Source of the DNA: Sphingomonas gellani
Lineage (GTDB): Bacteria; Pseudomonadota; Alphaproteobacteria; Sphingomonadales; Sphingomonadaceae
DNA length: 64,000 bases
Direction of reading: 5' to 3'
Assembly: GCF_900110035.1 (NCBI RefSeq)
Contig: NZ_FOCF01000008.1
Span: 62,001-126,000 of the forward strand
Both the position numbers and the translations under genes were made by a program. Below, piece by piece: positions 9,451-19,483 of the stretch (its first letter is position 1; each line of letters begins with the position of its first letter). Under the pieces are notes generated by a model. That model was given only the letters and a program-made list of their open reading frames with translations. It made no database searches and was not told where the DNA came from.

Positions 9451-10065
9451 TCAGCGCGAGTAGAACTCGACGACCAGGTTCGGTTCCATCTTCACCGGAT
9501 AGGGGACCTCGTCCAGCGTCGGGACGCGAACCAAGGTGACCTTGGCCGTGCCGTCCTGCGCGACATAGTCGGGGATCTCACGCTCGGCCAGGCTCTGCGC
9601 CTCCAGCACCAGCGCCATTTCCTGCGCCTTGGAACCCAGCGTGATCTCGTCGCCGACGAAGCAGCGGCGCGACGCGACGTTGCACTTCACGCCGTTGACG
9701 CGGATGTGGCCATGGCTGACCAGCTGGCGCGCGGCGAAGATCGTCGGCGCGAACTTGGCGCGGTACACGATCGCGTCCAGGCGCTGTTCCAGCAGGCCGA
9801 TCAGGTTCTGGCTGGTGTCGCCCTTCATCCGCGACGCTTCCTGGTAGGACGCCTTGAACTGCTTCTCGGTGACGTCGCCGTAATAGCCCTTCAGCTTCTG
9901 CTTGGCGCGCAGCTGGATGCCGAAATCCGACACCTTGCCCTTGCGGCGCTGACCATGCTGGCCGGGGCCGTATTCACGCTTGTTTACCGGGCTCTTGGGG
10001 CGACCCCAGATGTTTTCGCCCAACCGGCGGTCGAGCTTGTACTTGGCGCTGGCGCGCTTCGACAT
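9451..10065 (-). CDS. rpsD: 30S ribosomal protein S4
   Basis: Primary 16S rRNA-binding protein of the small subunit, 204 aa, the standard length for the family. It starts [20 protein letters not shown] and contains the S4 RNA-binding domain from about residue 95 ([13 protein letters not shown], then [12 protein letters not shown]). It ends in the typical VEFYSR. AAGGA lies 7 nt before the ATG. It is a single-gene unit here, away from the other ribosomal protein operons, which is common in alphaproteobacteria. Confidence 0.98.
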   Translation of the reverse strand: MSKRASAKYKLDRRLGENIWGRPKSPVNKREYGPGQHGQRRKGKVSDFGIQLRAKQKLKGYYGDVTEKQFKASYQEASRMKGDTSQNLIGLLEQRLDAIVYRAKFAPTIFAARQLVSHGHIRVNGVKCNVASRRCFVGDEITLGSKAQEMALVLEAQSLAEREIPDYVAQDGTAKVTLVRVPTLDEVPYPVKMEPNLVVEFYSR

Positions 10066-10290
10066 GTAATATTCCTTGCAATGGCAACAACGGTGTTCCC
10101 GGTATCGCTCCGTTGATCTCCTGTGGCAGGAGGACGGGGCCGCCGCTTCACCGGGGTGCGGGGCCGATCACGAAGGCGGGCCCATGGCAGAACGAGCCTT
10201 CACGGTCAAGGGCGTCGCCCGGCGTTGCCCCTCGCGCCGCGCCGCCCTAGGAGCCGCCCGGAACGCCGCACCGTTTCACCAGAGGACGCC

Positions 10291-11862
10291 ATGACCACCA
10301 TCCCGATCAAACGCGCGCTGTTGTCCGTGTCCGACAAGACCGGGCTGGTCGACCTCGCCCGCCGCCTTTCGGAGCACGGCGTGGAGCTGGTATCCACCGG
10401 CGGCACCGCCCGCGCACTGCGCGACGCGGGGCTGACGGTGAAGGACGTGGCGGAGCTGACCGGCTTTCCGGAGATGATGGACGGCCGGGTCAAGACGCTG
10501 CACCCGACGGTGCACGGCGGTCTGCTGGGCGTGCGCGACGATCCCGAGCATGCCCGCGCGATGACGGAACACGGCATCGGCGCGATCGATCTGGTCGTCG
10601 TCAACCTTTACCCGTTCGAGGCGACGGTGGCGAAGGGTGCGGAGCGCGACGAGGTGATCGAGAATATCGACATCGGCGGCCCCTCGATGGTCCGTTCCGC
10701 CGCCAAGAACCATGCCTATGTCGCGATCGTCACCGATCCGGCTGATTACGACACGGTGGCACGGGGCGAGACGACGCTGGATGAGCGCCGCCGCTTCGCC
10801 GCCAAGGCGTTCGCCACCACCGCCCGCTATGACGGCGCCATCGCGCGCTGGTTCGGCACGGTGGATCAGGGCGAGGCGTTCCCCGATACGCTGCCGGTCA
10901 CGCTGAAGCGGACGGCCAGCCTGCGCTACGGTGAGAACCCGCACCAGTCCGCCGCCTTCTACGCCGCGACCGGGGACACGGTACGCGGCATCGGCCAGGC
11001 GCGACAGGTGCAAGGCAAGGAGCTGAGCTATAACAACCTGAACGACGCGGACGCCGCGCTGGAGCTGGTGGCGGAGTTCCGCGATGCCGCGCCGACCTGC
11101 GTCATCGTCAAGCACGCCAATCCGTGCGGCGTCGCGACCGCGACCACGCTGGCGGATGCCTATCGCGAGGCGTTCGCGTGCGACACGGTGTCGGCGTTCG
11201 GTGGGATCATCGCCGTGAACCGGCCGCTGGACGAGGAAACCGCCCGCGCCATTGCCGGCATCTTCACCGAGGTGGTGGTCGCGCCCGACGCCGACGAGGG
11301 TGCGTTGGCGGTGTTCGCGGCGAAGAAGAACCTGCGCCTGTTGCTGTCGGGCGAGCTGCCCAATCCTACGCGCGATGGCCTGTTCGCCAAGTCGATCGCC
11401 GGCGGCTGGTTGGTGCAGGGCCGCGACAACGGCGTGCTGAGCGACGACATGCTGCGCGTGGTGACGAAGCGTCAGCCGAGCGCGCAGGAGCTGGCGGATT
11501 GCCGCTTCGCCTGGACGGTGGCCAAGCACGTCAAGTCGAACGCGATCGTCTATGCCAAGGATGGCGCGACGGTGGGTATCGGCGCGGGCCAGATGAACCG
11601 GCTGGAATCGGCGCGCATCGCCGCGTGGAAGGCGAAGGACGCCGCCGACAAGGCGGGCTGGGCAAACCCGCGCACGATCGGATCGGCGGTCGCGTCCGAC
11701 GCCTTCTTCCCCTTCGCCGACGGGCTGCTGGCAGCGGTGGAGGCGGGTGCCACGGCGGTGATCCAGCCCGGCGGTTCGATCCGCGACGAGGAGGTGATCG
11801 CCGCCGCCGACGAGGCCGGCCTGGCGATGGTCTTCACCGGCATGCGCCACTTCCGACACTGA
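10291..11862 (+). CDS. purH: Bifunctional AICAR formyltransferase/IMP cyclohydrolase
   Basis: Catalyses the last two steps of IMP synthesis in the cytosol; 523 aa, full length. The N-terminal MGS-like cyclohydrolase domain includes [13 protein letters not shown] and [13 protein letters not shown]. The C-terminal transformylase domain contains KHANPCGVA and the active-site [17 protein letters not shown] precedes the ATG by 4 nt; the longer open frame upstream is not supported. The 225 bp between rpsD and this gene hold only the two divergent promoters and leaders as far as I can see. Confidence 0.97.
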   Translation: MTTIPIKRALLSVSDKTGLVDLARRLSEHGVELVSTGGTARALRDAGLTVKDVAELTGFPEMMDGRVKTLHPTVHGGLLGVRDDPEHARAMTEHGIGAIDLVVVNLYPFEATVAKGAERDEVIENIDIGGPSMVRSAAKNHAYVAIVTDPADYDTVARGETTLDERRRFAAKAFATTARYDGAIARWFGTVDQGEAFPDTLPVTLKRTASLRYGENPHQSAAFYAATGDTVRGIGQARQVQGKELSYNNLNDADAALELVAEFRDAAPTCVIVKHANPCGVATATTLADAYREAFACDTVSAFGGIIAVNRPLDEETARAIAGIFTEVVVAPDADEGALAVFAAKKNLRLLLSGELPNPTRDGLFAKSIAGGWLVQGRDNGVLSDDMLRVVTKRQPSAQELADCRFAWTVAKHVKSNAIVYAKDGATVGIGAGQMNRLESARIAAWKAKDAADKAGWANPRTIGSAVASDAFFPFADGLLAAVEAGATAVIQPGGSIRDEEVIAAADEAGLAMVFTGMRHFRH

Positions 11863-11963
11863 GCGGGCGCAGGCCCCGCCGCGCCGGGGCCGATGCGCGC
11901 AAGCGCAGCGCCCGCTCCGGCCGGTGGGTCAGGCCGCGCAGCGCCAACCCGTTCGACGTCCAG

Positions 11964-11982
11964 CCGGCGGCTTAGCCGCCGG
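11964..11982. terminator. Possible terminator hairpin after purH
   Basis: A perfect 8-bp GC stem with a 3-nt loop (CCGGCGGC, TTA, GCCGCCGG) lies between the convergent purH and flippase genes. There is no T-tract, so intrinsic termination is uncertain. It may be a Rho-dependent end or transcript-stabilising hairpin. Confidence 0.4.
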
Positions 11983-12001
11983 ACACCCCCCTCAAGTGCC
12001 C

Positions 12002-13519
12002 CTACCCCACCTTCGCCCCGGCATGGGGCAAGGTCGCCTCCTCACCCTTCGGCATGCTGCCGAACAGTGCGCGGTCGCCCGGTCCGAACGCCCAGCGCCA
12101 CAGTACGAACAGATAGACGCCCAGAATCGCCGGCTCGCCCGCCGCCATCTCCAGCCACTCCAGCCGCTTGGGCAGCCATGTGAAGATCGTGCCCACCACG
12201 ATCGCGGCCAGCGCGGCCCAGACCAACGGCCAGCGCAGCGGATTGACCGATGCGCCGAGCAGCCCCGACAGCACGCGCGCCTTGACGAGCGACGTCAGCC
12301 CGACCGACAGCATCAGCGCCAATGCCGGCATCGCCGCCTGGTAATTGGGTGGCCATCCCGCGCGCCGCACGATCATGATGAGCGCGAAGCTTAACCCCAC
12401 CTGGAACAACAACATGCCCGCAGAGATCGCCAGGTTCTTCAGGCGCGCGACATAGACCAGCGCCGATTCGCTGACCGCGCCCGTCGATGCCAACACCTCC
12501 GCCGTCAGCAGGAAGCCGAGCGCCGCGGTACCCGCTACGAATTGCGGCCCCACCACGCCCATTACCGCCTCGCCGGGGATCGATCCCATCAGCGCGAGCG
12601 CGCCCTGCGCGGCCATGATCCAGAACGCCACCTGTCGCACCTGATTCGCGACCGCCGCACGGTCGTTGCGCGCCAGGCTGTCGGTGATGACCGGCCCCAG
12701 GATCGGGTCGAAGCTGGTCTTCAGCTTCTGCGGCAGGGACGCGACCTGCTGCGCCATGTAGTAGATGCCGACGATCTTTGGCGCGAACATCACGCCCAGG
12801 ATGAAGCGGTCGACGTTGCGGCTACCCCATTCCAGCGCGTCCGCCCCAGCCAGTGGCGCGTTGGCGCGGGCCAGCGCGAACAGCGGCCGGATCTGCGGCG
12901 ACCAACCGCGCGGCATGCCGTAGCTGCGCAGGAACGGCACCAGGCTCGCCACCAGTGCCGCGAGCATCGACGCGACATAGGACAGGACCAGCCCGTCGCG
13001 GTGCGAGTAGAAGGAGAACGCCCAGGCGGCGGCCGAGATGGTCCATGGCTCCACGATTGCGCGCGCCCGCACCGTCGCCTTCACGTCGTGGCGATAGGCC
13101 AGCGCGGCCAGGCTGACGTCCGACCACGCGCTGGCGAAGATGATGCAGGGCAGCCACCGGTCCAGCCCGACGATCGCGCTGTTCGGGTACATGATCTCCG
13201 GAAAGGCGATCAGAACGCCGCTTGCCGCCACCGACGCGACGAACGCCACCGCCATCGCATCCCATGCGACGCAGGCATGCGGGCGCCCTGAGGTCGCCAG
13301 CGCCTGTGCCAGCCCCCGCTTCAGCCCCAGCGTGGCGAGCAGAGCGGCCAGCTCCACGACGACCACCGCGATGGCGAAGCGGCCGACCAGGTCGGGGCCA
13401 TAGACGCGGCCGGCGATGAACAGGAACGGGATGCGCGCGGCGAGACGCAGGACGAAGCCTGCGATGTTGGTGCGGCCACCCTTTGCCAGGGCGGCGATGT
13501 CCTGGGATTGGTCAGGCAT
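12002..13519 (-). CDS. Oligosaccharide flippase family protein (Wzx-like)
   Basis: An integral inner-membrane protein of 505 aa with many hydrophobic helices in the MATE/MVF-type pattern of polysaccharide exporters. Features include an N-terminal [20 protein letters not shown], paired helices throughout, and a central [21 protein letters not shown] typical of Wzx/PST transporters. It should flip lipid-linked oligosaccharide across the inner membrane for capsule, exopolysaccharide or O-antigen. No glycosyltransferase or polymerase lies next to it, so the polysaccharide is unknown. It follows polA at 114 bp on the same strand; a hairpin at 13602-13621 lies between them. Confidence 0.82.
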   Translation of the reverse strand: MPDQSQDIAALAKGGRTNIAGFVLRLAARIPFLFIAGRVYGPDLVGRFAIAVVVVELAALLATLGLKRGLAQALATSGRPHACVAWDAMAVAFVASVAASGVLIAFPEIMYPNSAIVGLDRWLPCIIFASAWSDVSLAALAYRHDVKATVRARAIVEPWTISAAAWAFSFYSHRDGLVLSYVASMLAALVASLVPFLRSYGMPRGWSPQIRPLFALARANAPLAGADALEWGSRNVDRFILGVMFAPKIVGIYYMAQQVASLPQKLKTSFDPILGPVITDSLARNDRAAVANQVRQVAFWIMAAQGALALMGSIPGEAVMGVVGPQFVAGTAALGFLLTAEVLASTGAVSESALVYVARLKNLAISAGMLLFQVGLSFALIMIVRRAGWPPNYQAAMPALALMLSVGLTSLVKARVLSGLLGASVNPLRWPLVWAALAAIVVGTIFTWLPKRLEWLEMAAGEPAILGVYLFVLWRWAFGPGDRALFGSMPKGEEATLPHAGAKVG

Positions 13520-13601
13520 GCGACGGACGCTCGTTGGGGCGCCATGGCAAAGCCGCGGCGTCGGTCGGGGCTGGTGCCCCGCCGGCCGGGCTTGTGCGAG
13601 T

Positions 13602-13621
13602 CAGCCGGTCTTGGCCGGCTG
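13602..13621 (-). terminator. Possible terminator hairpin after polA
   Basis: A 7-bp perfect stem (CAGCCGG pairing with CCGGCTG) with a 6-nt loop lies 12 bp beyond the polA stop. There is no U-tract, so its function is a guess. Placement between polA and the flippase suggests the two are not strictly one transcript. Confidence 0.35.
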
Positions 13622-13633
13622 CCGCATGGCGCC

Positions 13634-16414
13634 TCAATGCGCTGCGCCCCAGCTGGGGCCGGTGCCGATCTCCACGCCCAGTGGCACAGTCAGCTTGACC
13701 GCGGGTTCGGCGGCGGTCGCCATGACGCGCTCGATCACCGGCTTGGCCGCCGCAACGTCGCCCTCGGGCAGTTCGAAGACCAGTTCGTCGTGCACCTGCA
13801 ACAGCATGCGGACATGTCCCAGCCCGGCCTCGTGCAGCGCGGGGTTCATGCGGGTCATGGCGCGTTTGATGATGTCGGCGCTGGTGCCCTGGATCGGCGC
13901 ATTGATCGCGGCGCGCTCCGCTCCCTGACGCTCGCCCTGATTGCGGCTCTTGATGCGCGGGAAGTGGGTCTTGCGCCCGAACAGCGTAGTGGTGAAACCC
14001 CGCTCCCGCACATGGGTGAGCGTTTCCGCGATGTAGCGGTTGATGCCCGGAAAGCGCTCGAAATAGCGGTCGATCATGCCCTGCGCCTCGTCCGCCGAGA
14101 CGTCCAGGCGACCGGCCAGGCCCCATCGGCTGATGCCGTACAGGATCGCGAAGTTGATCGTCTTGGCGCGCGAACGGGTGTCGCGGTCGACGCTGCCGAA
14201 CAGCTCCTGCGCGGTCAGGCTGTGGATGTCGTCGCCACGCGCGAAGGCATCGCGCAGTTGCGGCACGTCGGCCATGTGCGCGGCCAGACGCAGTTCGATC
14301 TGCGAATAGTCCGCCGCCAGGATGACGTTGCCGGGTTCCGCCACGAACGCGTCGCGGATCTGGCGTCCGACCTCGGTACGGATCGGGATGTTCTGCAGGT
14401 TGGGGTCGGTTGACGACAGCCGCCCGGTCTGCGCGCCGGTCAGGCTGTAGCTGGTGTGGACGCGCCCCGTTTCGGGGTTGATCTGTTCCTGTAGTGCATC
14501 GGTATAGGTGTTCTTGAGCTTGGTCAGCTGGCGCCAGTCGAGCACCTTGCGGACGATCTCGCTGCCCTCGCCGCCCTCGCGCGCGATGCGTTCCAGTTCG
14601 GTGACGTCGGTCGAATAGACGCCCGACTTTCCCTTGCGTCCGCCCTTCAGCCCCAGCCGGTCGAACAGCACGTCGCCCAGTTGCTTGGGACTGCCGATCG
14701 TGAAGGGCCCGCCCGCCATGCGGTGGATCTCTCCCTCCGCCTGGGCGATCTGGCCCGCGAACTCGGCGGACAGCGCGGACAGGCGTTCGCGATCGACCTT
14801 GATGCCGTGGCGTTCCATGTCGGAGATCACCGCCACCAGCGGCCGGTCGACGCTTTCATACACCTGCGTCGCCTGTTCGTGCGGCAGGCGCGGTTTGAAG
14901 CGACGCCACAGGCGGAGCGTCACGTCGGCATCCTCGGCGGCGTAGCGGGTGGCGGCGGCCAGATCGACCTCATGGAAACCGCGCTGGCTCTTGCCGACGC
15001 CGACCACGTCCTTGAACGCGATGCAGCTGTGCGACAGGTGCGTCGCGGCAAGTTCGTCCATGCCGTGTCCGTGCAACCCGGCGTCGAGGTCGAAGCTCAT
15101 CACGATGGTGTCGTCATAGGGCGCGACGGCGATGCCCTGACGGCCCAGCACGATCATGTCGTATTTCAGGTTGTGGCCGATCTTCAGGACCGCATCGTCC
15201 TCCAGCAGCGGCTTCAGCGCGGCGAGCGCCGCCGCCCGGTCGATCTGCGCCGGTGCCTCTGACAGCAGGTCGCCGCCACCGATGCCGGTATGGCCGAGCG
15301 GGACATAGCACGCGCGATTGGGTGCAAGCGCCATGCTGACGCCGACCAGCTCGCACGCCATCGGGTCCTTGCCCGTCGTCTCCGTGTCGATCGCGACGAA
15401 GCCCTGGGCCCGCGCGTCAGCGATCCAGCGGTCCAGATCGGCGGCGTCGAGCAGCGTCTCATACCCGTCATGGTCGCAGGGCGGATCCTCCAGATGCGGC
15501 ACGGCGGCGGGTTCGGCCACGGGTTCGTCCGCCACCTGCCCCAGCTTGGTCAGCAGCGTCTTGAAACCGTGATGCTCCAGAAACGCGCGCAGGGGCGCGT
15601 CGGGAATGCCCTTCAGCTCCAGCTCGTCGAGCGGCTGGGGCAGCGGCTTGTCGCATTCCAGCGTGACCAGCACGCGCGACAGGCGTGCATTGTCGGCATG
15701 TTCGATCAGATTGTCGCGCAGCTTGCCCTTCTTGAACGTGTCGGTCGCCGCGGCAGCCAGCACCGATTCCAAATCGCCATGCTCGTTGATCAGCTTCGCC
15801 GCCGTCTTCGGGCCGACGCCGGGCACGCCGGGCACGTTGTCGACCGCATCGCCCATCAGCGCCAGCACGTCGCCCAGCTTTTCCGGGCCGACGCCGAACT
15901 TCTCCTCGACATAGGCGCGGCCGAGGCGGCGGTTGTTCATCGTGTCGAGCATGTCGAGGCTGCCGTCCTCGATCAGCTGCATCAGGTCCTTGTCCCCCGA
16001 CACGATCGTGACCTGCCACCCCTGCGTCAGCGCCGCCTTCGCGTAACAGGCAATGATGTCGTCGGCCTCCAGCCCTTCCTCTTCCAGGCAGGGGAGGGAA
16101 AAGGCGCGGGTGGCGTCGCGGATCATGGGGAACTGCGGCACCAGATCTTCTGGCGGCGGCGGCCGGTGCGCCTTGTACTGGTCGTACAGTTCGTTGCGGA
16201 ACGTCTTGGACGATTTGTCCAGGATCACCGCCATGTGCGTCGGCCCCTCGGCCTTGTGTAGGTCGTCGGCCAGCTTCCACAGCATGGACGTGTAGCCGTA
16301 CACGGCACCAACCGGCTCGCCATGGCGATTGGTCAGCGGCGGCAGGCGATGATAGGCGCGGAAGATATAGCCCGAGCCGTCGACGAGATAGAGATGGGGC
16401 ATCGTCCGGCCCAT
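13634..16414 (-). CDS. polA: DNA polymerase I
   Basis: A repair and Okazaki-fragment processing polymerase, 926 aa, with all three domains. The 5'-3' nuclease has VSGDKDLMQL and the helix-hairpin-helix GVPGVGPKTAAKL. The 3'-5' exonuclease is apparently active, with DTETTG, KIGHNLKYD and YAAEDADVTLRL. The polymerase has LAADYSQIELRL (motif A), the O-helix RAKTINFAILYG and the motif C LLQVHDELVFE, ending near TGPSWGAAH. ATG 16414 and 16402 are both possible starts. It is monocistronic or weakly linked to the flippase downstream. Confidence 0.97.
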   Translation of the reverse strand: MGRTMPHLYLVDGSGYIFRAYHRLPPLTNRHGEPVGAVYGYTSMLWKLADDLHKAEGPTHMAVILDKSSKTFRNELYDQYKAHRPPPPEDLVPQFPMIRDATRAFSLPCLEEEGLEADDIIACYAKAALTQGWQVTIVSGDKDLMQLIEDGSLDMLDTMNNRRLGRAYVEEKFGVGPEKLGDVLALMGDAVDNVPGVPGVGPKTAAKLINEHGDLESVLAAAATDTFKKGKLRDNLIEHADNARLSRVLVTLECDKPLPQPLDELELKGIPDAPLRAFLEHHGFKTLLTKLGQVADEPVAEPAAVPHLEDPPCDHDGYETLLDAADLDRWIADARAQGFVAIDTETTGKDPMACELVGVSMALAPNRACYVPLGHTGIGGGDLLSEAPAQIDRAAALAALKPLLEDDAVLKIGHNLKYDMIVLGRQGIAVAPYDDTIVMSFDLDAGLHGHGMDELAATHLSHSCIAFKDVVGVGKSQRGFHEVDLAAATRYAAEDADVTLRLWRRFKPRLPHEQATQVYESVDRPLVAVISDMERHGIKVDRERLSALSAEFAGQIAQAEGEIHRMAGGPFTIGSPKQLGDVLFDRLGLKGGRKGKSGVYSTDVTELERIAREGGEGSEIVRKVLDWRQLTKLKNTYTDALQEQINPETGRVHTSYSLTGAQTGRLSSTDPNLQNIPIRTEVGRQIRDAFVAEPGNVILAADYSQIELRLAAHMADVPQLRDAFARGDDIHSLTAQELFGSVDRDTRSRAKTINFAILYGISRWGLAGRLDVSADEAQGMIDRYFERFPGINRYIAETLTHVRERGFTTTLFGRKTHFPRIKSRNQGERQGAERAAINAPIQGTSADIIKRAMTRMNPALHEAGLGHVRMLLQVHDELVFELPEGDVAAAKPVIERVMATAAEPAVKLTVPLGVEIGTGPSWGAAH

Positions 16415-16546
16415 GTAGCGGGTCGCACTCGGTTAATCAGCCCCCGGCGGCGCCTGTTCGCAAAGGATCGCGAAAAGCCGTTGTCCCGCCGGCCGGGTCA
16501 TCCGGTACGGGCGACGCCGATGACGCCGCCCGCACGTTCGTCAGCC

Positions 16547-16810
16547 TCAGCGGCGCCCGCGCAGCGTGTTGAGCAGCGCCAGCCCGACCACGCCGACCAG
16601 CGCGGCGGTGGCGGCCGGACGCTCCTTGGCGAACGCCTTGGCCTTGTCGGCCAGCGGACCGGCCTGGCCCAGATTCTTCTGCACGAAGCCGTTCAGCTGA
16701 TCGGCCACGCCCGAACCCTGAAGCTGCCGGTCGCCGGTCGCCTTGCCCACGGCTTCCTTGATCTGGCCGCCGGCCTGAGTCGCGTTGCCCTCGATCGTCG
16801 TGCTGTTCAT
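16547..16810 (-). CDS. CsbD-like stress-response protein
   Basis: A small 87-aa protein. The start at 16810 is fixed by a strong GGAGG Shine-Dalgarno 5 nt upstream; the frame is open further but without support. The N-terminal half (MNSTTIEGNATQAGGQIKEA, then GKATGDRQLQGSG) matches the CsbD repeat motif. The C-terminal half is a short hydrophobic helix (AALVGVVGLALLNTL) with a basic end, so it may sit on the membrane. CsbD-family genes are general-stress genes in many bacteria; molecular function is unknown. A candidate EcfG promoter lies upstream at 16860-16885. Confidence 0.8.
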   Translation of the reverse strand: MNSTTIEGNATQAGGQIKEAVGKATGDRQLQGSGVADQLNGFVQKNLGQAGPLADKAKAFAKERPAATAALVGVVGLALLNTLRGRR

Positions 16811-16859
16811 CGGAACCTCCATGTCACGCGGCCACAAATGACCGCTTTCGCGACCGCAC

Positions 16860-16885
16860 AACGAGTTTGCGCGCGATATGGTCCC
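16860..16885 (-). promoter_or_regulatory. Candidate EcfG (general stress sigma) promoter of the CsbD-like gene
   Basis: Read on the minus strand it is GGGAC, 17 nt, CGTT, ending 49 bp before the start codon. The alphaproteobacterial EcfG consensus is GGAAC-N16/17-CGTT, so there is one mismatch, in the -35 element. The position and the stress-protein product fit; transcription was not shown. Confidence 0.5.
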
Positions 16886-16928
16886 GCGCTCGTCACGAAA
16901 TCGTCACGCGGGCCGCTGTGGCGCGGGC

Positions 16929-18080
16929 TCAGTTCGCGACCGCGTCCCCGCCCCGCCCGGCATAGGTGGTGACGGCGGCGGCGACGTTCTGGATCAGCAC
17001 CTGCCGCTCCCGGATCGGCCGGGTCGAGTCGCCGATCATGACCGCGATGGCATACCGGCGACCGTCGGGCGCGGTGAGCAGGCCGACATCGTTGAAGCCG
17101 GCGTTGCGCGGGCCGAGGTCCTGTCCCGTGCCGGTCTTGTGCGCGATCGTCCACCCCGCCGGGAGCGCCGCACGCATCCGGGCGCGGCCGGTCACCGACG
17201 CGCCCATGGTGTCGAGCAGGATGCGCGTGGAGGTTTCCGACAACAGCTCGCCCCGCGCCAGCCGGGCCAGCGCATCGGCGATCGACAGCGGCGCGGCCCC
17301 GTCGGGCGGATCGGAGGTGTAGGCGTCCAGCGCAGCGACGCGCACACTCATCGGCAGGCGGGATCGCGCGACCTCGAACCCGTTGCCCAGCGCATAGGAG
17401 GGCTGCCACGTCAGACCCGCCGTTTTCGCCTGCAACAGCCGTTCGCCGGGACCGAAGCGGATATCGCCCAGTTGCTTGCGCTCGATCATCGCCCGCACCG
17501 CGCGCGGTCCGCCGACATAGGTCAACAGCCGGTCGTTGGCGGTGTTGTCGCTGTGCGTCAGCGCGCGGGTCAACAGGTCACCCACGGTGGTGTGGAACCC
17601 ATCACCTTTCAGCGCGAGATAGGCGATCGGCTGGTGGAACAGCGTGATGTCCTCCGGCCGCACCACGATCGGCTCGTCCAGCCGCGCCTTGCCCTGGTCG
17701 CGCAGGTCGAGCAGCGTCATCGCCACCCACAGCTTCGACACCGATTGCTGCGGCTCGCGCTGGCGCCCGTTTGCTTCCACGGTCCAGCCCTCGTCCACCG
17801 CGCGCACCGCGATCCCCGCGCGGCCCTGGAAGCCGCGTGCCAGCGACTGGATCGCCATCTGTAACGGAGAGGGTGCGGGGCGATAGGGGCGCTGCGTCAC
17901 CGGTGGCACCGGGATGGACACGATGGGTGAGGGCAGCTGTTCCGGGGCCATCGCGCTGGCGCCGGGCCGGGACGTCGACCCGCAGGCCGATAGCAGCAAC
18001 GCCGCCATCCCGGCACATGCTGCGGCCAGCATGCCGCCACGCCCGCTTGCCCGTTTTTCCGCGATCGTCCGTTGCGTCAT
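16929..18080 (-). CDS. Class A beta-lactamase-like serine hydrolase, lipoprotein
   Basis: A predicted periplasm-facing lipoprotein of 383 aa: signal peptide with lipobox LLSAC (Cys33), a proline-rich linker to about residue 70, then a penicillin-recognising domain. The motifs are Ser113-V-S-Lys116 (SxxK), Ser177-Asp-Asn (SDN) and Lys315-Thr-Gly (KTG). The order and helix text (VSKLWVAMTLLDLRDQGK, SDNTANDRLL, GELLSETSTRILLDTM) are those of class A enzymes. I cannot find the omega-loop ExxLN that carries the deacylating glutamate; the best-aligned segment is W225-Q-P-S. It may therefore be a slow or non-hydrolysing relative or a peptidoglycan enzyme rather than a resistance enzyme. Confidence 0.82.
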   Translation of the reverse strand: MTQRTIAEKRASGRGGMLAAACAGMAALLLSACGSTSRPGASAMAPEQLPSPIVSIPVPPVTQRPYRPAPSPLQMAIQSLARGFQGRAGIAVRAVDEGWTVEANGRQREPQQSVSKLWVAMTLLDLRDQGKARLDEPIVVRPEDITLFHQPIAYLALKGDGFHTTVGDLLTRALTHSDNTANDRLLTYVGGPRAVRAMIERKQLGDIRFGPGERLLQAKTAGLTWQPSYALGNGFEVARSRLPMSVRVAALDAYTSDPPDGAAPLSIADALARLARGELLSETSTRILLDTMGASVTGRARMRAALPAGWTIAHKTGTGQDLGPRNAGFNDVGLLTAPDGRRYAIAVMIGDSTRPIRERQVLIQNVAAAVTTYAGRGGDAVAN

Positions 18081-18209
18081 GCGTATGCGAAATGCCCCAC
18101 CAGTCGGCAAACCCTTGCGGTTACACGGCCACACGGGACAATGACCGCCATCGCCCGTTGCGACGAGAACGCCCAACGATGCGATGAAATGTGTGAAAAG
18201 GCGGGAAAC

Positions 18210-19421
18210 ATGCAAGACCTTGACCTTCCTGCCGGGTTCGAGCCGACCAGCATCGGCGCGCTGCTGCTGCTCGCCGCGCTGGTCGCGATCGCCAGCGTGC
18301 GCCTTCGCCTGCCGTACAGCGTCGCGCTGGTCGCGGCGGGGCTGATCCTGGCCGTGGCCGCGCCGGGCAGCGTGCCGATGCTGAGCCGCGACCTGATATT
18401 CCTGGTGTTCCTGCCCCCGCTGGTGTTCGAGGCGGCGATCCAGATCCCGTGGAAGCCGTTCCGCCGCGAGTTGCCGCTGCTGTCGGCGCTGGTCACGCTG
18501 GGCGTGGTGCTGGCGGCGGCGATCGTCGCGGGGGGCATGCACTGGCTGGCGGGATGGAGCTGGATCGGTGCGGGCCTGTTCGGGGTGCTGGTCGCCGCCA
18601 CCGACCCGGTGTCGGTGATCGCCGCGTTCAAGCAGATGCCGGTGCCCCATCGCCTGCACCTGCTGGTCGAATCGGAAAGCCTGTTGAACGACGGCACCGC
18701 GGCGGTCGGCTTCGCCGTGCTGGCCGGGATCGCGGCGGGTGGCGACGCGGGCGCGACGACCATCGCGTTGAAACTGGTGGGCACCGTGCTGGGCGGCATC
18801 GCGTGCGGACTGGGCGTGTCGTTCGCGCTGGTGCTGCTCGCCGGGCGCACGCAGGACCGGTTGGTGGAGGTGATGCTGACCACCCTGATCGCCTATGGCT
18901 CGTTCCTTCTCGCGGAGCATCTGGGGGGATCGGGGGTGATCGCCACACTGACCGCCGGGCTGGTGGTCGGCAATTACGGATTCCTGGGGTCGTTCAGCGA
19001 CAGCGGGCGCGAGGGCGTTCTGAACCACTGGGAATTCGTCGCCTTTCTGGTCAATTCGCTGGTGTTCCTGTTGATCGGCGGGGCGGAGGCGGCGGTGCCG
19101 ATCGGCACCGTGCTGTTCGCGTCGGCGGCGGCGATCGCGCTGTCGCTGATCGGCCGCGCGGTGGCGGTGTACCCGGTCATGATCGCCTTTGCCCGGTCGC
19201 GGTTGAGCGTTCCCTGGGCATACAAGCACGTGCTGTTCTGGGGCGGCCTGCGCGGGGCGTTGGCGCTGGCGCTGGCACTCGCCCTGCCGGCGGGCGTGGC
19301 GGAGCGGGAGGAGATCGTCTGGGTCACGTTCGCCGTGGTCGCCTTTTCGATCGTGGTGCAGGGCATCACCATGCCCGCGCTGGTACGGCGCCTGGGGCTT
19401 TTCCGCGCCACCCGCGCCTGA
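18210..19421 (+). CDS. Na+/H+ antiporter, CPA1 (NhaP-like) family
   Basis: A 403-aa inner-membrane antiporter with about 11-12 hydrophobic helices. Family signatures are FLVFLPPLVFEAA in the third or fourth helix, the ion-binding ATDPVSVIA with its acidic Asp, ESESLLNDGTA, and GGLRGALALALAL near the C-terminus. It exchanges Na+ (or K+) for protons in pH and salt homeostasis. The start at ATG 18210 has AAAGG upstream; ATG 18189 is possible. It is divergent from the serine hydrolase. The long hydrophilic C-terminal tail of some NhaP proteins is absent. Confidence 0.9.
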   Translation: MQDLDLPAGFEPTSIGALLLLAALVAIASVRLRLPYSVALVAAGLILAVAAPGSVPMLSRDLIFLVFLPPLVFEAAIQIPWKPFRRELPLLSALVTLGVVLAAAIVAGGMHWLAGWSWIGAGLFGVLVAATDPVSVIAAFKQMPVPHRLHLLVESESLLNDGTAAVGFAVLAGIAAGGDAGATTIALKLVGTVLGGIACGLGVSFALVLLAGRTQDRLVEVMLTTLIAYGSFLLAEHLGGSGVIATLTAGLVVGNYGFLGSFSDSGREGVLNHWEFVAFLVNSLVFLLIGGAEAAVPIGTVLFASAAAIALSLIGRAVAVYPVMIAFARSRLSVPWAYKHVLFWGGLRGALALALALALPAGVAEREEIVWVTFAVVAFSIVVQGITMPALVRRLGLFRATRA

Positions 19422-19483
19422 ACGGCTGCAACATCGCGCGCCCCCCACCGTTGTCGCCCCGTACGGCGGCAAGGACACGGATC

